64,000 nucleotides of DNA, taken from the NCBI RefSeq assembly GCF_016428805.1, contig NZ_JAELTJ010000019.1:1-64000 (forward strand), read 5' to 3'. The DNA is from Achromobacter sp. ASV32 (lineage in GTDB: Bacteria > Pseudomonadota > Gammaproteobacteria > Burkholderiales > Burkholderiaceae_B). Under the pieces are notes generated by a model. It was not told where the DNA came from and did not search any database. It was given only the letters and a program-made list of their open reading frames with translations. Shown one piece after another: positions 44,985 through 53,971 of the stretch. Made by a program: the position numbers and the translations under genes. Every line of letters begins with the position of its first letter. Within the stretch, counting starts at the first letter, position 1.

Positions 44985-46574
44985 TCAGTTCAGCAGCAGG
45001 CCGACGCGGCGCAGCTCGCCCAGAAGGCTGGTGACCACCTCTTGCGCCACCGGATCCAGGTTGCGGGCGCCTTTATAGGACTGGCCAGTGGGATGGAGGT
45101 ATCGCCCGGAGGTCAGCGCGTCGCGCACCAGGGTGCGTAGTTCGGTCGTGCTGCGTTCGCCGTCGATCTGGCTGGTCGCGTAGCGGTACAGGGCGTCGGC
45201 GGGCGCGGTGATAGGGTGATGCCAGAGGTTGTGCATGCCGACCTGGCATCCGGGCTTGGTTACTTGTTGTAGCAACTCAAGGGCGCCCGGAATCAGCCGT
45301 GGCCTGGATTGCGCTGCCTGATAGGCGGCGGGTTCCAGGCGGTAGTGCAGGGCGTTGGCCTGGACCAGCGCCACCAGATGGCCGATCACGATGGTTGCCA
45401 GGCCGTCGGCAGGCGTCTCGGGGGCCAGCGGGCGCACGGCGTCGACCAGGGTGTCGAACGGCAGAGATTGCGGCCAGGCCTGCGCCAATGCATCCATCAG
45501 GGCGATCATCGAGGCGTCCTGGCTATCGATGACGCCGTGCGGGGCGCGGTACTGGCGCTGGCCGGTCGGGCCCGGCTGCGCCGTCAGGTCGGCGGCGAAA
45601 TGCATGCGGGTGAAGGCGCCGCCTTCGGGCTGGTCCAGCATGCCTTCAGCGCGTTCGGCGTGCACCAGCAAGCTTCTGCGGAAAGAGCGGCCCACGGCAA
45701 AATCCAGGTATTGCTCGCGCATTTCGCGGCCGGCGTTGACGGACAGCCCATTCAAGCCCACCGCCACGGCGGCGCCGAAGGTGGACGGGAACGTCACCTG
45801 GGGTTCGGCGTCGGTCACATAGGCCAGCCCGGCCTGCTGCGCGGCGGCGGCGAATTCCAGGAAGTAGCACGGCGTGTTGATCGCCTCCAGGTATTCATGC
45901 AGCAGGTAGTGGTCGGTCTGGCCGCGCAACTGCCGCGCCGCCAGCTGCAGGGCCGAACGCAGCGGGTTGTTGTGCCACAGGCCGCCCTCGATCAGTTCCA
46001 GCATGTCCTTGGCCCGGGCCACCTTTTCCTGCGGCGTTTCGGCGCCGAAGGTATTCAGGATCATGGCGTCGCGGATGACGTCCGACGCCTTCCAACCCGG
46101 GTAGGTGTTGTAGCTGATATAGGCGATACCCTCCGGGGCGAGGTTGTCGCGGCAGATGCGCCAGATGGCCTCGCGCACCTCCGGAGGTACCCAGCTGAAC
46201 ACGCCGTGGCAGATGATGTAGTCGAACACGCCGAACTCGGCGGTGATGTCCGTCAGGCTCATGGCCCGCAGATCCACGTTGCGGGCGCCGACCGCTTCGG
46301 CGGCCCGTCGGCCGGCATCGATCTGCTGGGGCGAGAGGTCGATGCCGACGATCGTGGCCTCGGGGTGGGCCAGCGCGAATGGCAGCAGGTTGCCGCCGGC
46401 GGCGCAACCCAGTTCCAGTACCCGGGCATGGCTCAGCGCCGGCGCGTCCAGGTTGTACAGGCTGGCGACCGCGCGCAGGTGCCCGGGGGACGAATACGAG
46501 AACGGCAGGGAAATGTAGGGGGTTTCGTCGTAGGCGTCGGAAATGGCCTGCGTCAGGACGTCGGGTGCATTCAT
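44985..46574 (-). CDS. Methyltransferase with regulatory domain, probable flagellin methyltransferase
   Basis: A 529-residue protein homologous to the first 470 residues of the fusion at 39411-42824. The SAM loop is RVLELGCAAGGNLLPFAL (residues 51-68), followed by IVGIDLSPQQIDAGR and YIICHGVFSWVPPEV. A regulatory domain covers about residues 215-310 (HEYLEAINTPCYFLEFAAAAQQAGLAY in this stretch), and a C-terminal domain follows. The same architecture occurs in Rickettsia outer-membrane protein-lysine methyltransferases. Lying between fliA and fliC on the same strand, it is a good candidate for methylating flagellin lysines or the attached glycan (inferred). No glycosyltransferase part is present. 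Confidence 0.82.
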   Translation of the reverse strand: MNAPDVLTQAISDAYDETPYISLPFSYSSPGHLRAVASLYNLDAPALSHARVLELGCAAGGNLLPFALAHPEATIVGIDLSPQQIDAGRRAAEAVGARNVDLRAMSLTDITAEFGVFDYIICHGVFSWVPPEVREAIWRICRDNLAPEGIAYISYNTYPGWKASDVIRDAMILNTFGAETPQEKVARAKDMLELIEGGLWHNNPLRSALQLAARQLRGQTDHYLLHEYLEAINTPCYFLEFAAAAQQAGLAYVTDAEPQVTFPSTFGAAVAVGLNGLSVNAGREMREQYLDFAVGRSFRRSLLVHAERAEGMLDQPEGGAFTRMHFAADLTAQPGPTGQRQYRAPHGVIDSQDASMIALMDALAQAWPQSLPFDTLVDAVRPLAPETPADGLATIVIGHLVALVQANALHYRLEPAAYQAAQSRPRLIPGALELLQQVTKPGCQVGMHNLWHHPITAPADALYRYATSQIDGERSTTELRTLVRDALTSGRYLHPTGQSYKGARNLDPVAQEVVTSLLGELRRVGLLLN

Positions 46575-46728
46575 GGCGAAATTCCAGGGGTCGCGGTCGC
46601 GGCTTGCGGTTAACCGCTGCCGGCGCACCTAGGGGTGTCAGCCTGCAAGGCTAACAACAATGGCGCCGGGCCGATGGCCCGAACAAGGTGCGAAATTCCC
46701 GGGATTCCCGGGCGCTCGTCTGGCGCGG

Positions 46729-47484
46729 TCAGATGATCTGCGCGATCTGCCCTTCCTGGGGCAGGTCCTGCCAGGCCTGCTCGCGCAGCTTGGCGCGGAT
46801 GCGGGCGGTGGCCTGCGAGCGCAGCTGGCAGACGCGGGCCTCGGTCACGTTCATGATCGCGCCAATTTCCTTCAGGTTCAGGCCTTGCTCGTAGCACAGC
46901 GACAGCAGCAGCTTTTCGCGGTCGGGCAGGGTGTCGATGGCGTGGATCAGCGCCTGGCGGAAATCCCCGGCCAGCAGGGAATCGAGCGGATTGCCGCCAG
47001 CCGAGCCGTGGTTCAGCGTGGCGGTCCAGTCAGTCTGGCCCGAGGCGGCGTCGGGCTCGGTGGCGAAATCTTCGTAGTGCACGATCTGCACGCCCTGGGC
47101 GTCGTGCAGCAACGTCTGGTATTCGCCCAGCGGCATGTCCAGCTGCTGCGCGATCTCGGCCTCGGTGGGCGCGCGCATCAGGCGTTGCTCCAGCTGCTGG
47201 ATGGCCTGTTCGATCTTGCGGGCCTTGGCGCGCACGCTGCGCGGCAGCCAATCCTGCCCGCGCAGTTCGTCCAGCATCGCACCGCGGATGCGGGTCGTGG
47301 CATAGGTTTCGAATTGGGCGTCGGCCGTTTCCTGGTAGCGCCGTACGGCGTCCAGCAGGCCGATCATGCCGGCCTGGATCAAGTCGTCGAGTTCGACGCT
47401 GGCCGGTAGCCGGGCGAGCAATTGCAGGGCCAGCTTCCGCACTAGCGGGGCATATTCGACCAAGCTGTCATCTGCGTGGGGCAT
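46729..47484 (-). CDS. fliA: RNA polymerase sigma factor FliA (sigma-28)
   Basis: A 251-residue flagellar sigma factor that directs late (class 3) genes such as fliC. Region 2 is seen in LVRKLALQLLARLPASVE and LDDLIQAGMIGLLDAVRRY, continuing to FETYATTRIRGAMLDELR. Region 3 follows (RAPTEAEIAQQLDM), and region 4 is LPDREKLLLSLCYEQGLNLKEIG and after. The ATG at 47484 is chosen; it has no strong ribosome binding site, and a TTG at 47535 remains possible. The gene is divergent from flhDC, unlike the flhF-linked fliA of many bacteria. The methyltransferase gene follows after 154 bp. Confidence 0.93.
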   Translation of the reverse strand: MPHADDSLVEYAPLVRKLALQLLARLPASVELDDLIQAGMIGLLDAVRRYQETADAQFETYATTRIRGAMLDELRGQDWLPRSVRAKARKIEQAIQQLEQRLMRAPTEAEIAQQLDMPLGEYQTLLHDAQGVQIVHYEDFATEPDAASGQTDWTATLNHGSAGGNPLDSLLAGDFRQALIHAIDTLPDREKLLLSLCYEQGLNLKEIGAIMNVTEARVCQLRSQATARIRAKLREQAWQDLPQEGQIAQII

Positions 47485-47914
47485 TGCGGGAATGTCAGGC
47501 GGTGTCCATCGTGACGCATTGTCGGTTGTTGTCAATTTGCGACATTGTCGACAAACGCGCGGCTACGCTAAAGCTAGCAAGATTCTGTGATCGGCAAGGT
47601 GTCATTGTCGGCAAAAGCGGCTATTTCATTCCTTAAAGTACGCAACGTTTTGAATGCTTATTTGGCAAATTGACGTAGATTTGTCAGGGATTTCTATGTC
47701 AAGGTGTATCGAAACGCCCCAGTTGCGCAATATCAACAAACATTTGTCATATAAGTCATAGAAAATGACATGACCTGTGGTAAATTTTACTTAAATTGCG
47801 AACAAATGATACATTTCGCATTAAAACAGGATGCAGCGGGCAGGGCGCAACAGTGTTGCGAAATGTCCTTGGTTATCAAGCCCCTTCGGTGGGATAGGGA
47901 ATAGGGAGTCGGGC
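47485..47914. promoter_or_regulatory. Divergent fliA / flhDC regulatory region
   Basis: A 430-bp AT-rich gap with no credible gene. Near fliA are two related dyads exactly 60 bp apart, TTGTCGACAA (47545-47554) and TTGTCGGCAA (47605-47614), each in a longer shared context reading TAGCCGC on the minus strand side. Nearer flhD are an inverted pair TTTCTATG (47691-47698) and CATAGAAA (47757-47764), and GTAAATTTTAC (47780-47790). Such complexity suits the flagellar master promoter. No -35/-10 pair could be chosen reliably. Confidence 0.6.
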
Positions 47915-48238
47915 GTGCAACAAGTCGAAAATTCTTTGCTGGCAGATATTCGCGAAGTGAATCTGTCTTATCTCTTACTCGCACAGCGCATGCTGCGCGA
48001 TGACTATGCTGCATCGATGTTCCGCCTGGGTTTCAGCAACGAAGTTGCCGATATCCTGATGCGTCTTTCTCCGGCTCAGCTGGTGAAGCTGGCCAGCTCC
48101 AGTTCGCTCCTGTGCCGTTTCCGTTTCGACGACTACAGCCTGCTGTCCGCACTGACGCACGATGTGCTGGGCGGCGCGCTGCAGCAAGCGCACGCGACGA
48201 TTCTGCTGGCCAAGCAACCTGTTGAAGAACTGGCCTGA
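47915..48238 (+). CDS. flhD: Flagellar transcriptional activator FlhD
   Basis: A 107-residue FlhD, one half of the FlhD4C2 master activator of flagellar class 2 genes. Family features are [24 protein letters not shown] (first 30 residues), [31 protein letters not shown], and a C-terminal [18 protein letters not shown]. The start is GTG at 47915 with GGGAG seven bases upstream; no ATG fits the conserved N-terminus. flhC follows after 31 bp. Confidence 0.94.
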   Translation: MQQVENSLLADIREVNLSYLLLAQRMLRDDYAASMFRLGFSNEVADILMRLSPAQLVKLASSSSLLCRFRFDDYSLLSALTHDVLGGALQQAHATILLAKQPVEELA

Positions 48239-48269
48239 CGGCCTGTCCAATTCCACTCGGATACGTGTA

Positions 48270-48851
48270 ATGGCCACCAAGAGCGTTTCGCAGGAAGCGG
48301 ATGACATTCTGCTTGCCAGCTCCATGATCACTTTGGGAGCGCGGCTGCAGGTGTTGGAGGCTGAAACCAGCCTGAGCCACGACCGCCTGGCACGCCTGTA
48401 CCGTGAAATACGCGGTTGCTCGCCACCGAAGGGCATGCTGCCGTTTTCGGTTGACTGGTTCATGACCTGGCTGCCGAATATCCATTCCTCGCTCTTCTAT
48501 AACGTGTATTCGTTCCTGAATGCACGGACCAGCAGCAAGGGCATACGCGCCATCATCGACGCGTACCGGCTGTATCTGGAAAACGCCGGCGTGGACAACG
48601 CCGAATCCGCCGAACCCGTGCTGAGCTTCACCCGGGCCTGGATGCTGGTGCGTTTCTTCGATAGCGGCATGCTGCAACTTTCCGCCTGCCGCCAATGCGG
48701 TGGTCATTTCATTGCGCATGCGCACGACCCGCAGTCGGATTTCGTGTGCGCGATCTGCCGTCCGCCACCCCGTGCGGGCAAGACCCGCGCCGCGGCCAAA
48801 GCGCGCGCCGGCAGCCGTCCCGCACCCGCCGTAGACGCCGCTCGTTCCTGA
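48270..48851 (+). CDS. flhC: Flagellar transcriptional activator FlhC
   Basis: A 193-residue FlhC, the DNA-contacting partner of FlhD. The zinc site is formed by the cysteines of SACRQCGGHFI and FVCAICRPP (about residues 140-165). Other signatures are SLSHDRLARLYREIRGCSPPKGMLPFS and DWFMTWLPNIHSSLFYN. The C-terminus is an Arg/Ala-rich tail of about 25 residues. It is co-transcribed with flhD. motA begins 117 bp downstream, so the two operators may or may not share a transcript. Confidence 0.95.
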   Translation: MATKSVSQEADDILLASSMITLGARLQVLEAETSLSHDRLARLYREIRGCSPPKGMLPFSVDWFMTWLPNIHSSLFYNVYSFLNARTSSKGIRAIIDAYRLYLENAGVDNAESAEPVLSFTRAWMLVRFFDSGMLQLSACRQCGGHFIAHAHDPQSDFVCAICRPPPRAGKTRAAAKARAGSRPAPAVDAARS

Positions 48852-48968
48852 GCGGCGCGTCCAAATACGCCAAAAGCCCTGGAAAACTCCCCGTAACCCG
48901 CCTTTTTGGGTCGGGGGGAACAGGGGATCATTGACGCCGGTTTTAGACTTCGTTGGCAGGGGCCTGAT

Positions 48969-49838
48969 GTGTTGATTGTTATCGGTTTTCTCGTGGTGCT
49001 CGTGTCGGTCGTCGGCAGCTTCATAGCGCTGGGCGGTCACCTGGGCGCGCTATACCAGCCGTTCGAACTCACGCTGATCTTTGGCGCCGCCTTCGGCGCC
49101 TTCCTGGCCAGCAACAGCAAGAAGTCCTTGATGCTGGTCAAGAGCGCGCTGCCCGACATGCTGAAAAGCTCGCGCTACGGCAAGGACGTCTACATGGAGC
49201 TGATGGCGCTCCTGTACGTACTGCTGAACAAGGCGCGGCGCGAAGGCCTGATGGCCATCGAATCGCACATCGAGGATCCGGCATCCAGCCCGATCTTCAG
49301 TGAATACCCTCGTATCGCCAAAGACGCCAAGCTCATGGAGTTCATCACGGACTACCTGCGCATCATGATCAGCGGCAACATGAGCTCGTTCGAAATCGAA
49401 ACGCTGATGGACGAGGAAATCGAGACCTACCGCCACGAGCGCGAAGTCCCCGCGAATGCGCTCAAGCAGATGGCCGATGGCCTGCCGGCATTCGGCATCG
49501 TGGCCGCGGTGCTGGGCGTGATCAAGGCGCTGGCCGCCGTGGACCAGCCGCCGGCCATCCTGGGCGACCTGATCTCCAAGGCCATGGTCGGCACCTTCCT
49601 GGGCATCTTGCTGGCCTACGGCTTTGTCGGCCCGATGGCTTCGCGCGTCGAGCGCCGCTCGGACGAGGCCATGAAAGTGCTGGAATGCATCAAGACCACG
49701 CTGCTGGCCAGCATGAACGGCTATCCGCCGCAACTGGCGGTGGAATTCGGCCGCAAGGTGCTGTTCTCGTCGGTGCGTCCGACCTTCGGTGAGCTGGAAG
49801 AGCACGTCCGGCAGACCAAGTCGACCGCCAAGGCCTGA
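48969..49838 (+). CDS. motA: Flagellar stator protein MotA
   Basis: A 289-residue proton-channel stator subunit of the flagellar motor. Four membrane helices: about residues 2-20 (LIVIGFLVVLVSVVGSFIA), 33-50, 170-190 (GLPAFGIVAAVLGVIKAL) and 200-222. The GALYQPFELTLIFGAAFGAF segment is family-typical. The cytoplasmic loop between helices 2 and 3 contains the charged residues that touch FliG (around RREG and the SEYPR segment). GTG at 48969 gives the usual VLIVIG start; an upstream ATG (48906) would add 21 atypical residues. motB follows after 11 bp. Confidence 0.94.
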   Translation: MLIVIGFLVVLVSVVGSFIALGGHLGALYQPFELTLIFGAAFGAFLASNSKKSLMLVKSALPDMLKSSRYGKDVYMELMALLYVLLNKARREGLMAIESHIEDPASSPIFSEYPRIAKDAKLMEFITDYLRIMISGNMSSFEIETLMDEEIETYRHEREVPANALKQMADGLPAFGIVAAVLGVIKALAAVDQPPAILGDLISKAMVGTFLGILLAYGFVGPMASRVERRSDEAMKVLECIKTTLLASMNGYPPQLAVEFGRKVLFSSVRPTFGELEEHVRQTKSTAKA

Positions 49839-49849
49839 CGGAGCGGGCT

Positions 49850-50839
49850 ATGAGCACGGTAAACAACCACCGTGTGGTGATCCGCCGCAAGAAGGTCCAT
49901 GGCGGCGGACACCACGGCGGCAGCTGGAAGATCGCCTACGCCGACTTCATCACGGCGATGATGGCGTTCTTTCTGGTGATGTGGCTGATCAGCATCGTGC
50001 CGCGCGAGGAATTGAAGGGCATCGCGGAGTACTTTCGCATGCCCCTGCGCGTGGCGCTGACCGGCGGTCCCAGCAGTTCGGCGGAAACCAGCGCCGTGCC
50101 CGGCGGCGGCCGCGATCCCCTGCGCAACGACGGCGATGTGCGCCGCGCGCAGGGCAACCGCGTCGAGGCCCAGCCCATGGGCGATGCCGAGCGCCGCGAC
50201 CAGCACCGCCTGGAAAACCTGAAGAAGCGGCTGGAAAACGTCATCGAGAACAGCCCGATCCTGAAAAGCTTCCGGCCCCAATTGCTGATCGACCTGACCA
50301 CCGAAGGCCTGCGCATCCAGATCATCGACAACCAGAACCGCCCCATGTTCGCGACCGGCCGCGCCGAAGTGCAGCCGTACATGCGCGACATTCTGCGGGA
50401 ATTGGGGCCGGTGCTGAACGAACTGCCCAACAAGGTCAGCATCTCGGGTCACACCGACGCCTCGCAGTCCGCCCGCGGCGAGCGCGCCTACAGTAACTGG
50501 GAGCTGTCGGCTGACCGCGCCAACGCCTCGCGCCAGGAATTGGTGGCCGGCGGCATGAACGAAAGCAAGGTCATGCGCATCCAGGGCCTGTCTTCCAGCA
50601 TGAGTCTGGTTAAAGATGATCCGTATGCGGCCGTTAATAGACGTATCAGCCTAGTGGTGCTCAATCAGAGCACCCAGCGGCGCATCGAAAACGAGAACGC
50701 CGCGGCTGCGGACGTCAGCGCCAAGGATGCCCGCGAGGTTGGGACGGCCGTGGAGGCGGCGCAAGCCGCCGCCCAGGCCACGACGGCAACCAAGCAAGGC
50801 GACACGGCGGCAACGCCGCAAGCCGAAGGGGCTCGATAG
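49850..50839 (+). CDS. motB: Flagellar stator protein MotB
   Basis: A 329-residue stator subunit that anchors MotA to peptidoglycan. Its basic N-terminus (VVIRRKKVHGGGHHGGSWK) precedes the single membrane helix AYADFITAMMAFFLVMWLIS, whose Asp (about residue 33) is the proton acceptor. A periplasmic plug and linker follow, then an OmpA-like peptidoglycan-binding domain (about residues 150-270) with VSISGHTDASQSARGERA and NWELSADRANASRQEL. A disordered Ala/Thr-rich tail of about 45 residues follows. It ends 2 bp before the CheY-like gene. Confidence 0.95.
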   Translation: MSTVNNHRVVIRRKKVHGGGHHGGSWKIAYADFITAMMAFFLVMWLISIVPREELKGIAEYFRMPLRVALTGGPSSSAETSAVPGGGRDPLRNDGDVRRAQGNRVEAQPMGDAERRDQHRLENLKKRLENVIENSPILKSFRPQLLIDLTTEGLRIQIIDNQNRPMFATGRAEVQPYMRDILRELGPVLNELPNKVSISGHTDASQSARGERAYSNWELSADRANASRQELVAGGMNESKVMRIQGLSSSMSLVKDDPYAAVNRRISLVVLNQSTQRRIENENAAAADVSAKDAREVGTAVEAAQAAAQATTATKQGDTAATPQAEGAR

Positions 50840-50841
50840 CA

Positions 50842-51222
50842 ATGGCGGCAACGATTCTGGTGGCGGACGACTCGGCAACGATGCGGATGATCGTCCAGGC
50901 GACGCTGACGGGGGCGGGATGGCAGGTGCTGACTGCCGGCAATGGCCAGGAAGCGCTGGAAATGGCCAAGCGCCATCCGGTGGACCTGGTGGTCAGCGAC
51001 TGGAACATGCCCGTCATGGGAGGCCTGGAACTGATCCAGGGGCTGCGCGAACAGGACCAGTACCTGGACGTGCCGGTCCTGGTGCTGACCACCGAAGACG
51101 ATGTGGATAGCAAGATGGCCGCTCGGGATCTGGGCGTTTGTGGCTGGCTTTCCAAGCCGGTCGACCCCGATGTGCTGGTGGAATTGGCGTCCGAATTGCT
51201 CGACGAGCAGTCCGGCGCGTAA
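50842..51222 (+). CDS. CheY-like response regulator between motB and cheA
   Basis: A 126-residue single-domain receiver. It has the acidic pair in VADDSATMR, phospho-acceptor Asp (about residue 54) in [13 protein letters not shown], Thr in VLTTEDD and Lys in WLSKPVDPD. It is coupled to motB (2-bp gap) and precedes cheA by 29 bp. A second CheY lies before cheZ at 57680, which is more like the motor-binding CheY. This copy may act as a phosphate sink or alternative output (inferred). Confidence 0.9.
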   Translation: MAATILVADDSATMRMIVQATLTGAGWQVLTAGNGQEALEMAKRHPVDLVVSDWNMPVMGGLELIQGLREQDQYLDVPVLVLTTEDDVDSKMAARDLGVCGWLSKPVDPDVLVELASELLDEQSGA

Positions 51223-51251
51223 GCAAGTTCATTTATGAAGGCGTACGGGTC

Positions 51252-53363
51252 ATGAGTTCTGGTTTGGATCTCAGTCAGTTTTACGAGACCTTTTTCGACG
51301 AGGCAGACGAGCTGCTCGCGCAAATGGAGCAGCTTCTGCTCGAGCTCGACGTGGGTGCGCCCGACATCGAGCAGCTCAATGCCATTTTCCGCGCGGCTCA
51401 CTCGATCAAGGGCGGCGCGGCCACGTTTGGCTGCTTCACGCAGCTGGCGGGCACGACCCATCTGCTGGAAAACCTTCTGGACGCGATCCGTCGCGGCGAA
51501 ATGGCGCTGCGCACGGACATGATTGATATCTTCTTGGAAACGAAAGACGTGCTCAAAAGCCAACTGGATGCCTATCGGGCCTCCGAAGAGCCCGATGAAG
51601 CCGTGTTTGAGCGTATCTGCGCGGTCTTGAGGCAGCTCGCCCTGGAGCATAAGGATCCGGCCGCGGAGCCGGCCCCGGCCCCTGCGCCCGTTCCGGCACC
51701 GGCGCCCGCGCCGGCCGCCGCGCCAGTGCAGGCCGCTCCTGAACCCGTGGTTGCGGCGGCGCCTGCCGCGGATACCGCCGGCCTGCCGCTGCGCGTGCGC
51801 ATCACGAAGGTGTCCGACAAGGACGCCGAGTCGCTGCTCGAAGAAATGGGCAACCTGGGCCAGGTCAAGGCCAGCGAGCGCGCCAACGGCGTGCTGACCG
51901 TCTGGGTGGACAGCACCTGCACGCCGGATGACATCGAAGCGGTGTGCTGCTTCATCGTCGACGCCGACCAACTGAATATTGCCCGCGAAGCGGCCCCCGC
52001 CGCAGCGGCGCCGGCCGTGGCCGAGGCGATTGCGGCCGCGCCCGCCGCCGTTGTGGAAACGGCGGCGCCTGCCGCCACGCCGGCGATGGCCGAATCCGCC
52101 GCCGCGGCCGAAGCCATCTCGCAGGCGGCGCGCACCAGCCGCGCCGCGGCGCCGGCGCATGCCGACAAGGAATCGACCTCGATCCGCGTGGGCGTGGAAA
52201 AAGTCGACCAGGTGATCAACCTGGTCGGCGAACTGGTCATCACCCAGGCCATGCTGGCGCAGACCGCGTCCACGCTGGATCCGGTGCTGCACGACCGCCT
52301 GCTCAACGGCATGGAGCAGCTCGAGCGCAACGCGCGCGACCTGCAGGAAGCCGTCATGTCCATCCGCATGATGCCGATGGATTACGTGTTCAGCCGCTTC
52401 CCCCGCCTGGTGCGCGATATCGCCGGCAAGATGGGCAAGCAGATCGAACTGCAGACCTACGGCCGCGCCACCGAACTGGACAAGAGCCTGATCGAACGCA
52501 TCATCGATCCGCTGACCCACCTGGTGCGCAACAGCCTGGACCACGGCATCGAAACGCCTGAAAAGCGCGTTGCCGCGGGCAAGGACCCGGTTGGCCAGCT
52601 GGTGCTGTCCGCCCAGCACAACGGCGGCAACATCGTGATCGAAGTGAGCGACGACGGCGCCGGCCTGAACCGCGAAAAGATCCTGAAGAAGGCCATGGCC
52701 CAAGGGCTGCCGGTCAATGAGAATTCGCCCGACGACGAAATCTGGCAACTGATTTTCGCGCCCGGCTTCTCCACGGCCGAAAAGGTCACTGATATTTCCG
52801 GACGCGGCGTGGGCATGGACGTGGTGCGCCGCAATATCCAGGACATGGGCGGCCACGTGCAGCTGTCGTGCGAACCGGGCAACGGCACCACCACGCGCAT
52901 CGTGCTGCCGCTGACCCTGGCGATCCTGGACGGCATGTCGGTGCGGGTGGGCGAAGAAACCTTCATCCTGCCGCTGAACCACGTGACCGAATCGCTGCAG
53001 CCGACCAACGACCAGATCTATTCCGTGGCCGGCAACGAGCGCGTGATGCACGTGCGCGGCGAATACCTGCCGCTGGTGGAAATGCATCGCGTGTTCTCGG
53101 TGGGCGAGGCACAGACCGACCCGACCCAGGCCATCGCGGTCATCATGCAGGCCGAAGACCGTCGTTTCGCGCTGCTGGTGGATCACCTGATCGGCCAGCA
53201 CCAGGTGGTGGTCAAGAACCTGGAATCCAATTACCGCAAGGTCCCCGGCATCTCCGCCGCCACCATCCTGGGCGATGGCAGTGTGGCGCTGATCGTCGAC
53301 GTATTTGCGCTTGCGCGCGCCAACCGTGAGCGTTGGTCGCAGCCCGAAGCCATTCTGAATTGA
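51252..53363 (+). CDS. cheA: Chemotaxis histidine kinase CheA
   Basis: A 703-residue CheA. The HPt domain has the phosphorylated His50 in FRAAHSIKGGAATFG. A first Ala/Pro linker (about residues 140-170) leads to a P2 domain (about 177-240, LPLRVRITKVSDKDAESLL), then a second Ala-rich linker. The dimerisation domain begins at STSIRVGVEKVDQVINLVGE, the ATPase has HLVRNSLDHGIE and GRGVGMDVVRRNI, and the CheW-like regulatory domain starts near residue 560. It takes signals from chemoreceptors through CheW and phosphorylates CheY and CheB. cheW follows after 15 bp. Confidence 0.96.
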   Translation: MSSGLDLSQFYETFFDEADELLAQMEQLLLELDVGAPDIEQLNAIFRAAHSIKGGAATFGCFTQLAGTTHLLENLLDAIRRGEMALRTDMIDIFLETKDVLKSQLDAYRASEEPDEAVFERICAVLRQLALEHKDPAAEPAPAPAPVPAPAPAPAAAPVQAAPEPVVAAAPAADTAGLPLRVRITKVSDKDAESLLEEMGNLGQVKASERANGVLTVWVDSTCTPDDIEAVCCFIVDADQLNIAREAAPAAAAPAVAEAIAAAPAAVVETAAPAATPAMAESAAAAEAISQAARTSRAAAPAHADKESTSIRVGVEKVDQVINLVGELVITQAMLAQTASTLDPVLHDRLLNGMEQLERNARDLQEAVMSIRMMPMDYVFSRFPRLVRDIAGKMGKQIELQTYGRATELDKSLIERIIDPLTHLVRNSLDHGIETPEKRVAAGKDPVGQLVLSAQHNGGNIVIEVSDDGAGLNREKILKKAMAQGLPVNENSPDDEIWQLIFAPGFSTAEKVTDISGRGVGMDVVRRNIQDMGGHVQLSCEPGNGTTTRIVLPLTLAILDGMSVRVGEETFILPLNHVTESLQPTNDQIYSVAGNERVMHVRGEYLPLVEMHRVFSVGEAQTDPTQAIAVIMQAEDRRFALLVDHLIGQHQVVVKNLESNYRKVPGISAATILGDGSVALIVDVFALARANRERWSQPEAILN

Positions 53364-53378
53364 TGGAGAAATAGCCCC

Positions 53379-53879
53379 ATGGCAGCCAAACCGCAAGCGC
53401 AAGCCGCGCGCAATGAAGATGTCGGCAACGAGTTCCTGGTGTTTACGCTGGGCGACGAAGAATACGGCATCGACATCCTGAAAGTGCAGGAAATCCGCGG
53501 CTACGACGCCGACACGGTGACCCGCATCGCCAACGTCCCGCCGTTCATCAAGGGCGTGACCAATCTGCGCGGCATCATCGTGCCGATCGTGGACCTGCGC
53601 ATCAAGTTCAACCTGGGCAGCGTCGAATACAACGAGCAGACCGTCGTCATCATCCTGAACCTGGACCGCCGCGTGGTCGGTATCGTGGTCGACGGCGTGT
53701 CGGACGTGCTGATGCTCAATGCCGGCCAGATCCGTCCGGCGCCCGAGTTCGGCGCCACCCTGTCCACCGAGTACCTGACCGGCCTGGGCACGGTCGACGA
53801 ACGCATGCTGATCCTGGTCGACATTGAAAAGATGATGACCAGCGACGAAATGGCATTGGTGGAGAAGGCCGCCTCCTGA
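53379..53879 (+). CDS. cheW: Chemotaxis coupling protein CheW
   Basis: A 166-residue CheW that links receptors to CheA. It consists of one CheW domain from about residue 20 to 155: [25 protein letters not shown], with the later [23 protein letters not shown] and [13 protein letters not shown]. The length is normal. It follows cheA with a 15-bp gap, and a hairpin lies after it, before the chemoreceptor gene. Confidence 0.96.
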   Translation: MAAKPQAQAARNEDVGNEFLVFTLGDEEYGIDILKVQEIRGYDADTVTRIANVPPFIKGVTNLRGIIVPIVDLRIKFNLGSVEYNEQTVVIILNLDRRVVGIVVDGVSDVLMLNAGQIRPAPEFGATLSTEYLTGLGTVDERMLILVDIEKMMTSDEMALVEKAAS

Positions 53880-53909
53880 TCGGAGCGGTCTGGACCTGGA
53901 AGGACGAGC

Positions 53910-53940
53910 GCGCCATATTGAACCCGATATGGCGCTTTCC
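53910..53940 (+). terminator. Hairpin between cheW and chemoreceptor gene
   Basis: GCGCCATAT (53910-53918) pairs with ATATGGCGC (53927-53935) around an 8-base loop and is followed by TTTCCTT. It resembles a moderate intrinsic terminator. In this operon it may reduce read-through into the genes downstream. Confidence 0.6.
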
Positions 53941-53971
53941 TTAACGATTGCAGTCAGGAGTGGTTCTTGTG

